Shown piece after piece: positions 57,617-64,000 of a DNA stretch of 64,000 nt. A program made the position numbers and the translations under genes. Each line of letters opens with the position of its first letter. The stretch's first letter is position 1. The notes beneath the pieces were generated by a model. The model had not been told where the DNA came from and did no database searches. It was given only the letters and a program-made list of their open reading frames with translations. Source of the DNA: UBA9655 sp964597045 (GTDB lineage: Bacteria > Pseudomonadota > Alphaproteobacteria > UBA9655); assembly GCA_964597045.1 (NCBI GenBank), contig CAZQWE010000003.1:62001-126000 (forward strand), in the 5' to 3' direction.

Positions 57617-58237
57617 ATGCAATTACAGGATTTGCCTTCTGTTCTTCCCTTATATGCTGCTGAGGGTATTATATTATTACCCAGGGCTCAGCTTCCCCTT
57701 TTACTCGGTGATATTGAAGCTAAAGCCCTTGTAGATGATGCTATTCAAGAAAAGCATAGACTTATAGGTGTGGTTCAACAGAATCAAGCGGGAGAACATT
57801 TCCTAAAAGGGTGTGTGGGCCGCATCGTATCCTTTCAAGAAGGAACCCAATTGTTCATAACGTTAGAGGGCATTTGTCGATTCAATATTGAGGAAGTAAC
57901 GCAAGTAGGCCTTCTGAAGAAGGCACGTGTTAATTATGTTGGTTATGAAGGGGATTTGAAAACGATCAATGTGGATCCTTTTGTCAATCGTGGACGTCTT
58001 CTCAATCTTTTAAAGAAATATCTTGAAGAAAGAGAGATCTTTGCCAATTGGGAAGAGATTGATCACGCAAGCGATGATTTGATCATTAGTTCATTGACCA
58101 TGGCATGTCCCTTTGAGCCTTTAGAGAAACAGGCCCTTCTTGAAACAACAACTCTTGCTCAGAGGTGTGATATTATGATTGCGCTTATGGAAATGTCTTC
58201 CTCCTTCTCTAAAGGTCAAGAGCCCGTAATACATTGA
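57617..58237 (+). CDS. LON peptidase N-terminal domain protein
   Basis: 206 residues with the LON substrate-binding fold only, no ATPase or protease part: Leu-Pro-Leu-Tyr-Ala-Ala-Glu-Gly near 11, Leu-Leu-Pro-Arg-Ala-Gln-Leu-Pro-Leu near 21, Gly-Cys-Val-Gly-Arg-Ile near 66, and Phe-Ile-Thr-Leu-Glu-Gly near 81. Such stand-alone proteins are common in alphaproteobacteria beside a Trm112-type gene. Function unknown. Confidence 0.88.
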   Translation: MQLQDLPSVLPLYAAEGIILLPRAQLPLLLGDIEAKALVDDAIQEKHRLIGVVQQNQAGEHFLKGCVGRIVSFQEGTQLFITLEGICRFNIEEVTQVGLLKKARVNYVGYEGDLKTINVDPFVNRGRLLNLLKKYLEEREIFANWEEIDHASDDLIISSLTMACPFEPLEKQALLETTTLAQRCDIMIALMEMSSSFSKGQEPVIH

Positions 58238-58245
58238 GAATTAAA

Positions 58246-58443
58246 ATGAAAAATAAAGCTGAAGAAAAAATAAAAATAAACAAAAAACTCTTGGAGCTTC
58301 TTGTTTGCCCCTTGACGAAAGGTCCTTTAAAATACGATGGGAAAACCCAAGAGCTCATTAGTGAACAGGCAAAACTTGCTTACCCTATTCGTGATGGAGT
58401 TCCTGTTATGCTTGTTGATGAAGCTAGGTCTTTAGAAAATTAA
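58246..58443 (+). CDS. Trm112/YcaR-family small zinc-ribbon-like protein
   Basis: 65 residues from the ATG at 58246; a TTG at 58234 would overlap the previous stop by four bases. Core: Leu-Leu-Glu-Leu-Leu-Val-Cys-Pro-Leu-Thr-Lys-Gly near 17-27, and Ala-Tyr-Pro-Ile-Arg-Asp-Gly-Val-Pro-Val-Met-Leu near 45-56. Only one cysteine is left, as in many bacterial members. Co-transcribed with the LON-domain gene. Confidence 0.85.
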   Translation: MKNKAEEKIKINKKLLELLVCPLTKGPLKYDGKTQELISEQAKLAYPIRDGVPVMLVDEARSLEN

Positions 58444-58563
58444 TTAATACATTATTAATACATTCATGAGAGAATAAAAGTAAGAGGGTTTATTAATAAT
58501 ATTTGCGGCCCTGCTACCATTATTAACTCCTCTTGTGGCGTGGTTGCATTGTGGGGGGGTACG

Positions 58564-58842
58564 ATGCGGGTTCATTCCACACCAGATCTTTTACTTGAAC
58601 TTCAAGGGTTTAGGTTAACAACAGCAGAAATATTATATCGAATTCCTGATTATCCTGACATTATTCAAAGTTATATTTGGCAAGAATTGGATGTATCTCC
58701 AGACTTTCCTCGGCTCCATTCCTTTTTAGTGTATTGGGAAAAAAATCTCGAGGGAAAGTTGTATAGTGTTAAGGTCGCCCAATCGGATGTTATTGGTATC
58801 TCAAAATTCCAGATAGCAAAAACAGAACTTACGTTTCATTAA
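58564..58842 (+). CDS. usg: Usg-family protein
   Basis: 92 residues from the ATG at 58564. It matches the alphaproteobacterial Usg family: Leu-Thr-Thr-Ala-Glu-Ile-Leu-Tyr near 18-25, Ile-Gln-Ser-Tyr-Ile-Trp-Gln near 36-42, Phe-Pro-Arg-Leu near 50 and Leu-Tyr-Ser-Val-Lys-Val-Ala near 69. The function is unknown; in other genomes it can be near trp genes. Its 3' end overlaps that of the convergent gmk. Confidence 0.85.
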   Translation: MRVHSTPDLLLELQGFRLTTAEILYRIPDYPDIIQSYIWQELDVSPDFPRLHSFLVYWEKNLEGKLYSVKVAQSDVIGISKFQIAKTELTFH

Positions 58843-59491
58843 TTTCCTGATTTCGTAATTGGGTCACAAATTGAGCAAGGCCTATTTGACGTCTTCTTTT
58901 AAGTCTTTCAGCATGAATGATTGATCTGACTGAAAAGACACTTTCTTCAAGGGAGGTGTTAATAATGACATAATTGTATTCAGCCCAGTGGCTGATTTCA
59001 TGGGTGGCCTTTGACATTCTTTTTTTGATGATCTCTTCTGGATCCTCTGCTCTTTTCTTTAAACGATTTTCCAGATCTGCCATGGTTGGGGGAAGGAGAA
59101 AAACACTGACAAGATCTCCAGTTGAGATTTGTTTGAGTTGCTGTGTTCCTTGCCAATCAATATCAAATAGAGCATCGATGCCGGATGCTAAATGGTTATC
59201 AATCGAAGATTTGGGTGTTCCATAATGATAACCATACACGAAGGCGTGTTCAAGGAAGTCTCCCCGCTCGACCATATGAAAGAATGTGGATTCATCAACA
59301 AAATAGTAGTCTTTTCCTTCCGTTTCAGAAGGGCGTTTGGGACGTGTTGTAACGGAAATAGACAGTTCCAAATTATCTTCCTTCTTCAGGACTTCACGCG
59401 CTATTGTTGTTTTGCCTGCACCTGAAGGGGAAGAAAGAACGAGCATAAAACCTCGTCTAATAACGGATGAATACTCAGGAAAATGGATCAT
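58829..59491 (-). CDS. gmk: Guanylate kinase
   Basis: 220 residues. P-loop Ser-Ser-Pro-Ser-Gly-Ala-Gly-Lys-Thr-Thr at 20-29, Thr-Arg-Pro-Lys-Arg-Pro near 50, Tyr-Gly-Thr-Pro-Lys near 90 and Asp-Ile-Asp-Trp-Gln-Gly near 111 are standard. It phosphorylates GMP to GDP. Start taken at 59491, which keeps an Arg-Arg-Gly lead also seen in relatives; 59446 is an alternative. Confidence 0.93.
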   Translation of the reverse strand: MIHFPEYSSVIRRGFMLVLSSPSGAGKTTIAREVLKKEDNLELSISVTTRPKRPSETEGKDYYFVDESTFFHMVERGDFLEHAFVYGYHYGTPKSSIDNHLASGIDALFDIDWQGTQQLKQISTGDLVSVFLLPPTMADLENRLKKRAEDPEEIIKKRMSKATHEISHWAEYNYVIINTSLEESVFSVRSIIHAERLKRRRQIGLAQFVTQLRNQEINET

Positions 59492-59545
59492 GCTTTTCTA
59501 ACCCTTTTGTCTAGGATATGATGAATTATTAATTATGAGGAGCCT

Positions 59546-59848
59546 ATGACGACTGTTCGGATTTATCAACCACCAAAATCAGCAATGCAATCGGGAAAAG
59601 CAAATATGACTGAGTGGTGGGTTAAGTTTGAAACCAGGGATCCTTTGCTTCCTGAACCTTTGAGTGGGTGGGTGTCAGCCATTGATATGCGGCAAGAGCT
59701 TCACCTTACCTTCCCAACACTTGGTGAAGCGCTGGACTACGCCAATGCAAATGGCTTTAAATATACAGTGATGAATCCAACTCTTTCAGAATTGACGCCA
59801 AAAGCTTATGCAACTAACTTTACAAATCCGAGGGTGCGAGGAGAGTAA
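59546..59848 (+). CDS. NDUFS4-type NADH dehydrogenase accessory subunit
   Basis: 100 residues of the ETC complex I subunit family: Val-Arg-Ile-Tyr-Gln-Pro-Pro-Lys-Ser-Ala-Met-Gln-Ser-Gly at 4-17, Trp-Val-Lys-Phe-Glu near 27, and Gly-Trp-Val-Ser-Ala near 42. The mitochondrial counterpart is NDUFS4; among bacteria it is found in alphaproteobacteria, which supports the taxonomic placement. Confidence 0.9.
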   Translation: MTTVRIYQPPKSAMQSGKANMTEWWVKFETRDPLLPEPLSGWVSAIDMRQELHLTFPTLGEALDYANANGFKYTVMNPTLSELTPKAYATNFTNPRVRGE

Positions 59849-59892
59849 AGGGTCTTGCTTATCTTCCTAATCGAGGGTATATCAAATGCCGA

Positions 59893-59967
59893 GGGCGTAT
59901 AGCTCAGCGGGAGAGCGCTACGTTGACATCGTAGAGGTCACAGGTTCAATCCCTGTTACGCCCACCA
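59893..59967 (+). tRNA. tRNA-Val (anticodon GAC)
   Basis: 75 bases with encoded CCA. Acceptor GGGCGTA / TACGCCC, D arm AGCTCAGCGGGAGAGC, anticodon loop TTGACAT in a CTACG/CGTAG stem, T arm CAGGTTCAATCCCTG. TTGCTT and TATATC 17 bases apart lie upstream as a promoter. Confidence 0.97.
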
Positions 59968-60047
59968 GCCTTCGCTGCTAAGCAGCTTCGGCTGGCGGGC
60001 CAGCCAAGCGGAGTGCAGCCCGACGGAGCCTTGGCGAAGGCGGGCTT
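59968..60047. repeat. GC-rich palindromic element after tRNA-Val
   Basis: About 80 bases much richer in G+C than the surroundings, starting GCCTTCGC and ending GCGAAGGCGGGC, with several nested inverted segments (GGCTGGC/GCCAGCC in the centre). It directly abuts the tRNA end and precedes the ELM1-like gene. It could end the tRNA transcript or be a REP-type element. Confidence 0.7.
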
Positions 60048-60067
60048 CTATAAAAAGGAATATTTCT

Positions 60068-61207
60068 ATGAGAACAATAATAATTTTAATAAACCTCATA
60101 TTTGCGCTGGTTCTTCCTCTGAAAGCAGATAAATTAATTCTTCTTTCAAACCATGGAAACGCTGGGGATCATAATCAGGTACTGGGTATTGAAAAGGCGA
60201 TCATAGCAAAGGATCCGAAAAGATTCACAACGCAAGACATTGATACAAGTAAAGTTGCGTCTCAAGATATTCAACAAATCATTGAGAAAAGTAAAGGCAA
60301 TGAAAACATTGTCGTGCTGGGAGCGGGTGAAGGCGGCGTTCAAGGAATTAAGGATATAAATCCTCAAGAACGTCTATTGATCGTTCTGACCTCTCACATG
60401 TTCTTGAATGATTACAAGAAAGAAAGTCTCATTAATAAAGTCAATTTTTTTGTTCTTCCGAGTTATATCTCAAAAGATGAAAAGACTCTATTAAAGGGAA
60501 AGCTTATAGAAACGACAGGTGTGTGCCATAATAAGAGTCCTGATGTTGTGGTGAAAGCTTACGAAAACTATAAGCAAGAAATTCCAAAAGCTGAGTCCTA
60601 TCTTGTTGTTATGCTTGGAGGAGATGCGCCTAATAAGGATAATAAAATTAATCATTTTTCATTAAAGGATGCGGAAGACTTGGCGGAATTTGTTATTGCT
60701 CGAGCCACCAAGGATAAAGCAACGATTGTTGTCTTGAATGGTCCTCGTACGGGTAAATACGACGCGAAGGATCAAGAAATCAAACAAGCCCATCGAGATG
60801 GGAAACTTGACTTTATAACGACTCATTTTATGGAAAAGCTACTGTCAAAGGTGAATCCAAATCAAATAAAAATCTTTGATTTTCAATTTGATAATAAATC
60901 ACCTTATAACTCCTTTGATCTCGCCTTAGGAGCACTTCTTAAAAACAATGGAATTCTATTGATTCCTGGTGATTCAATATCAATGGCCTCTGAGGCTATT
61001 GATATCCTTCCTGAAGGAAAGGTCATTCTTTACGAAAATGGTGCAATGAGTGAAGTCCATAGTGCCTATGTGACAAGCTTAAGAGAGAAAGGAATGACTA
61101 TTCTGAAAAATTATAAGAATTTGATGGCACCTGTTAAGAATGTCCCATCTTGTCGATTTAGCGCTTCTCATATGGTTGCGGATCAGATTTTGAAAGAACT
61201 TCAATAG
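60068..61207 (+). CDS. ELM1/DUF1022-like protein with a signal peptide
   Basis: 379 residues; AAAGGAATA precedes the ATG. The first 20 residues are a signal peptide or anchor. The two-lobed body has Leu-Ser-Asn-His-Gly-Asn-Ala-Gly-Asp-His-Asn-Gln near 26-37, Val-Met-Leu-Gly-Gly-Asp-Ala near 180, Leu-Asn-Gly-Pro-Arg-Thr-Gly near 224 and Ile-Pro-Gly-Asp-Ser-Ile-Ser-Met-Ala-Ser-Glu-Ala near 300, in line with the ELM1 family of GT-B-like proteins known from alphaproteobacteria and plant mitochondria. An export signal is unusual for it. Target unknown. Confidence 0.6.
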   Translation: MRTIIILINLIFALVLPLKADKLILLSNHGNAGDHNQVLGIEKAIIAKDPKRFTTQDIDTSKVASQDIQQIIEKSKGNENIVVLGAGEGGVQGIKDINPQERLLIVLTSHMFLNDYKKESLINKVNFFVLPSYISKDEKTLLKGKLIETTGVCHNKSPDVVVKAYENYKQEIPKAESYLVVMLGGDAPNKDNKINHFSLKDAEDLAEFVIARATKDKATIVVLNGPRTGKYDAKDQEIKQAHRDGKLDFITTHFMEKLLSKVNPNQIKIFDFQFDNKSPYNSFDLALGALLKNNGILLIPGDSISMASEAIDILPEGKVILYENGAMSEVHSAYVTSLREKGMTILKNYKNLMAPVKNVPSCRFSASHMVADQILKELQ

Positions 61208-61241
61208 ATGGGTTTACCGTGTCTTTTTTCTTGCATTTTTG

Positions 61242-61258
61242 TAATACATTTTGTATTA
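61242..61258. promoter_or_regulatory. Operator of the RHH/PemK module
   Basis: TAATACA and TGTATTA form a perfect inverted repeat around TTT, 20 bases ahead of the antitoxin ATG, at a typical place for ribbon-helix-helix autorepression. Confidence 0.6.
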
Positions 61259-61278
61259 TAAAAATTAGGAGGGTTAGC

Positions 61279-61515
61279 ATGACAAATATTACTGTAAGAT
61301 TGCCAGACAATATTCTCCAGAGAATGGATACGAATGCTCATAGACTCCATATGACCCGAAGTGAGTATATCAAGAATGCTATTGTAGAATTGAGTCGCAA
61401 CATTGAGGATGAGGCTCGTAGGCAAAAACTGCAAGCAGCAAGTTTACGCGTTCGGGAAGAGAGCATGAAGATAAACGCTGAGTTTTCAGAGATCGAACAT
61501 GACCCAGAAGCTTAA
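61279..61515 (+). CDS. Ribbon-helix-helix antitoxin
   Basis: 78 residues; AGGAGGG lies upstream of the ATG. Residues 1-45 are a MetJ/Arc-type fold (Ile-Thr-Val-Arg-Leu-Pro-Asp, then Met-Thr-Arg-Ser-Glu-Tyr-Ile-Lys-Asn-Ala-Ile). The acidic C-terminal helix would bind the toxin. It overlaps the toxin gene by 17 bases. Confidence 0.88.
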   Translation: MTNITVRLPDNILQRMDTNAHRLHMTRSEYIKNAIVELSRNIEDEARRQKLQAASLRVREESMKINAEFSEIEHDPEA

Positions 61516-61885
61516 GTTTGGGGAAGTTTGGTTAGCTGATCTCAATCCAAGATTTGGGACAGAACCTGGTAAAGTCAGACCTGTCCTTATTGCGCAATCT
61601 CAAGCTTTGCTCGATGTAAGACACCCTTCAGTCATTGTTATTCCTTTGTCGACGAATCTGGTGGAAGATGCTGAACCTCTCCGACTCCGTATCAACAAAA
61701 GTGAACAGCTTGAGAGGGACTCTGATTTATTAATGGATCAGATTCGATCAATTGACGCTAATCGTCTCACAAAAGGCCCCCTTTTTGTTTGTGATATAGA
61801 ATTCATGAGGAAAGTTCAGAACGCTCTTCTCGAGTTAATTGGTTATGAAAGAGAAGAGATCAAAAAGGTGCTCTTTTATGAATAA
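61499..61885 (+). CDS. PemK/MazF-family mRNA interferase toxin
   Basis: 128 residues with the PemK pattern: Gly-Glu-Val-Trp-Leu-Ala-Asp-Leu-Asn-Pro near 8-17, Gly-Lys-Val-Arg-Pro-Val-Leu-Ile near 24-31, Val-Ile-Pro-Leu-Ser-Thr near 46, Asp-Gln-Ile-Arg-Ser-Ile near 79. It cleaves mRNA when freed from the antitoxin. Intact. Confidence 0.9.
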   Translation: MTQKLKFGEVWLADLNPRFGTEPGKVRPVLIAQSQALLDVRHPSVIVIPLSTNLVEDAEPLRLRINKSEQLERDSDLLMDQIRSIDANRLTKGPLFVCDIEFMRKVQNALLELIGYEREEIKKVLFYE

Positions 61886-61905
61886 TCAGTTTTACATTTC
61901 TTGAC

Positions 61906-61940
61906 CATACTATAAATTTGCTTTACAATTTTATAGTATG
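61906..61940. promoter_or_regulatory. Inverted repeat covering the start codon of AAA ATPase copy 3
   Basis: Eleven-base perfect arms CATACTATAAA and TTTATAGTATG, 13 bases apart. The last three bases of the right arm are the predicted ATG. Confidence 0.8.
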
Positions 61941-63098
61941 ATAAATAGAACATTAAAACCATTGAAAAATAAAAGCTTTTTCCTGTTTGGACCTAGACAA
62001 ACAGGAAAAAGCACTTTTGTAAATTCCCTCCTAGATCCTCAAGATCTTTATATAACCCTGCTGCCTCAAGAGACATATTATTCTTATCTCCGTGAAGTGG
62101 GAACTTTCAGGCAAGAGGTTCTCGCCCATCAGAAGAAATATGCAACGTTTACGTGTGTGGTTGATGAAATTCAAAAGATTCCGTCTCTTCTAGATGAAGT
62201 CCATGATTTGATTGAGACAAAAGGGATTCGTTTTATGTTGACGGGTTCAAGTGCTCGAAAGCTTAAGAGAGGAGGAGCGAATCTTTTAGCAGGAAGAGCA
62301 ATTACGTATCATTTATTTCCTCTGACATTTGAGGAATTAGGATCTCATTTTGATTTAGAGCTAGCTCTGCAAAAGGGATGTTTGCCTTATTTGTGGGCGA
62401 ATGCCTTAAGCGGGGAAGAAAGTAATGAATTTCTAAGGTCTTATTCAGATACGTATTTAAGGGAGGAAATTCAGGCCGAAGGTGTAATTCGCAATATTGG
62501 CCCCTTTGTTAGGTTTATTGACATAGCTGCGGTGAATGATGGTCAAATTGTTAACTATAGTAATATAGCTAGAGAGTGCGGTGTGACAACGAATAGTGTT
62601 CAAGAATATTATCAGATTCTTGAAGATACGTTCATTGCTCACCGTATAGATCCATGGATTGCGAGTCTTAGGAAGCGGCTCGTCTCCCATCCAAAATACT
62701 ATTTTTTTGATATGGGCGTTACCAATGCTCTTTGTCATCAAACATCACAACTTAATCCTGAAGTCAGGGGTCGTCGGTTTGAGCAGTTTATTGTTTTGCA
62801 ACTCATAGCCTTAAATGCCTATCATAGACTAGGGTTCCAATTCTATTTTTGGCGGACAAACACAGGCCTTGAGGTAGATTTAATTGTTGCAAAAGGTAAC
62901 AAACCCATCTTTGCACTTGAGATGAAATCAGTAACTTCAGTTACAAATGCAGATACGAAAGGACTGCAATCCTTCCTGGAAGATTACCCAGAAGCTAAAG
63001 GGATAGTCGTTAGTACACATCAAAGATCTCGTCTTTTATATAACAATATTGAGGCTCTTCCTTGGGAAGAATTTTTCAATCGATTTTTGAGTGCTTAA
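61938..63098 (+). CDS. AAA ATPase with DUF4143 (PD-(D/E)xK-type) C-terminus, copy 3
   Basis: 386 residues. Walker A Gly-Pro-Arg-Gln-Thr-Gly-Lys-Ser at 18-25, Walker B Cys-Val-Val-Asp-Glu-Ile-Gln near 73, sensor Leu-Thr-Gly-Ser-Ser-Ala near 100. A winged-helix part lies near 200-225 and the C-terminal domain shows Leu-Glu-Val-Asp-Leu-Ile then Ala-Leu-Glu-Met-Lys (Asp and Glu-x-Lys of the nuclease fold). No ribosome site precedes the ATG, which lies in an inverted repeat, so translation may be leaderless or tightly controlled. Its 3' end overlaps mnmA by 23 bases. Distinct in sequence from copies 1 and 2. Confidence 0.85.
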   Translation: MINRTLKPLKNKSFFLFGPRQTGKSTFVNSLLDPQDLYITLLPQETYYSYLREVGTFRQEVLAHQKKYATFTCVVDEIQKIPSLLDEVHDLIETKGIRFMLTGSSARKLKRGGANLLAGRAITYHLFPLTFEELGSHFDLELALQKGCLPYLWANALSGEESNEFLRSYSDTYLREEIQAEGVIRNIGPFVRFIDIAAVNDGQIVNYSNIARECGVTTNSVQEYYQILEDTFIAHRIDPWIASLRKRLVSHPKYYFFDMGVTNALCHQTSQLNPEVRGRRFEQFIVLQLIALNAYHRLGFQFYFWRTNTGLEVDLIVAKGNKPIFALEMKSVTSVTNADTKGLQSFLEDYPEAKGIVVSTHQRSRLLYNNIEALPWEEFFNRFLSA

Positions 63099-64000
63099 TA
63101 AACCCGCCACCCAACACATGTGTGCCTTTGTAAAACACGCAAGCCTGGCCTGCAGCTACACCATATTCCGGTGTATGAAATTTAACAGTAGCGGATGAGC
63201 CTTCCAGCTGAACGGTGGCAGGGATAGCAGGACGTGTTGATCTGACTTTCACTTCACATTCAATGGTTCCTGAGGAATCCTCTCCTAGCCAATTCACGTC
63301 CTTCACCTGAACCTCAGATGTTGCCAGGGCTTCATAAGGGCCAACAATAACCTGATGTCTTTCAGGGTTAAGTCTTATGACATAAAGGACTTCACCCCCT
63401 CCGATACCTAGGCCTTTCCGTTGACCTACTGTGAAGTTAATGATTCCCTTGTGACGTCCTAGAATCCGTCCATCGATGTGGACAATATCTCCTTCCTCAA
63501 GTGCACCTGGGCGGAGTTTTTCCACAACGCTTGCATAGGATCCATTTGGCACAAAGCAGATGTCTTGGCTGTCCGGCTTATCAGCAACCTCTAAACCAAA
63601 CCTTAAAGCATGCTCACGGGTTTCTGATTTGGGCATTCCCCCTAAGGGAAACCGAAGAAAGTTCAACTGATCTTGTGTGGTTGCAAAAAGAAAATAAGAC
63701 TGATCTCGCGTGAGATCCACGGCTTTGTGCATCTCAGCTCCCTTATTGCTCAAGAGTCTTTGAACATAATGTCCTGTGATCAGAGCTTCAGCTCCCAAGC
63801 CTTTTGCTGTGGAAAGTAGGTCCTTAAACTTCACCTCTTGATTACAGCGCACACAAGGGATGGGCGTTTCACCACGGAGATAACTATCTGCAAAATCGTC
63901 CATAACAGACTGACTGAAACGGGATTCATAGTCCAGAATGTAATGGGGAATCCCAAGTTTATCGCAAACGCGGCGCGCATCATAAATGTCCTGACCTGCG
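63076..64000 (-). CDS. mnmA: tRNA-specific 2-thiouridylase MnmA (N-terminus outside window)
   Basis: The frame stays open to the right edge, so the first part with the ATP-binding PP-loop is missing. Visible are Thr-Pro-Ile-Pro-Cys-Val-Arg-Cys-Asn with the first catalytic cysteine, Gly-His-Tyr-Val-Gln, Asp-Gln-Ser-Tyr-Phe-Leu, Ser-Gln-Asp-Ile-Cys-Phe-Val-Pro with the second cysteine, and the C-terminal beta barrel with Phe-Thr-Val-Gly-Gln-Arg-Lys-Gly-Leu-Gly. It makes 2-thiouridine at position 34 of Lys, Glu and Gln tRNAs, and so acts on the tRNA-Lys-TTT in this window. Confidence 0.93.
   Translation of the reverse strand, partial: AGQDIYDARRVCDKLGIPHYILDYESRFSQSVMDDFADSYLRGETPIPCVRCNQEVKFKDLLSTAKGLGAEALITGHYVQRLLSNKGAEMHKAVDLTRDQSYFLFATTQDQLNFLRFPLGGMPKSETREHALRFGLEVADKPDSQDICFVPNGSYASVVEKLRPGALEEGDIVHIDGRILGRHKGIINFTVGQRKGLGIGGGEVLYVIRLNPERHQVIVGPYEALATSEVQVKDVNWLGEDSSGTIECEVKVRSTRPAIPATVQLEGSSATVKFHTPEYGVAAGQACVFYKGTHVLGGGFIKHSKID

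Overview
The window looks like an AT-rich chromosome segment from a host-associated alphaproteobacterium, most likely in or near the Holosporales/Paracaedibacter group. This placement rests on gene content, not on a tree. Supporting genes are Usg, an NDUFS4-type complex I subunit, the LON-domain plus Trm112 pair, the alphaproteobacterial type of SerC, an almost complete cytochrome c maturation operon, IHF-beta, and many small toxin-antitoxin and AAA-ATPase accessory genes. No rRNA, CRISPR array or recognisable transposase was seen. Three tRNA genes are present (Lys-TTT, Ser-TGA, Val-GAC).

Region 1-10.4 kb holds an HK97-type phage structural module on the minus strand: portal, prohead protease, major capsid, connector, head closure, tail terminator, a tail-tube-sized protein, and a large tail protein running off the left edge. 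At three junctions between these phage genes, genes have been inserted on the opposite strand: an EamA transporter, a 56-residue secreted peptide, and a pair of Cys/Pro-rich secreted peptides. Upstream of the portal lie a replication-type protein and a HigBA-like toxin-antitoxin pair. A 143-bp direct repeat duplicates the toxin promoter and its first codons in front of the replication gene. No terminase or integrase is visible.

Region 10.5-23.5 kb is mostly core: sfsA, serC, an XRE regulator, ftsK-lolA, then a compact type IV pilus/type II secretion-like operon (PilB, PilC and three small assembly-type proteins) ending in a LysR gene. One gene of this operon contains an exact 16-bp parS site. 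Two small acidic secreted proteins and ihfB follow.

Region 23.6-37.9 kb holds fatty-acid activation and oxidation (fadE-like, long-chain acyl-CoA ligase), greA, a UbiH-type monooxygenase, the ccmABCDE-F/H operon (with CcmF fused to CcmH across a palindromic repeat), 3-hydroxyacyl-CoA dehydrogenase, xseB and ispA. An AAA ATPase/DUF4143 gene sits behind ccmF-H between perfect 95-bp direct repeats. Region 38-53 kb holds a second AAA ATPase behind twin palindromes, glmS-glmU, secB, an aldehyde dehydrogenase, a second EamA transporter, polyhydroxyalkanoate synthase plus MaoC/PhaJ, a hipBA module and a PpiD-like chaperone. A 118-bp dispersed repeat abuts the promoters of two tRNA genes here.

Region 53-64 kb holds a GMC oxidoreductase, a racemase-fold protein without the expected cysteines and its divergent LysR, a LON/Trm112/usg/gmk/NDUFS4 core block, tRNA-Val, a secreted ELM1-like protein, a ribbon-helix-helix/PemK pair, a third AAA ATPase/DUF4143 gene whose start codon lies inside an inverted repeat, and the 3' part of mnmA.

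Taken together, the core genes point to aerobic respiration with c-type cytochromes, fatty-acid use and PHA storage. The accessory layer is unusually rich in inverted and direct repeats at gene borders. The most unusual items are the antisense cargo genes in the phage operon, three ATPase genes with PD-(D/E)xK-type C-termini that each sit against palindromes or direct repeats, and the parS site inside a pilus gene.
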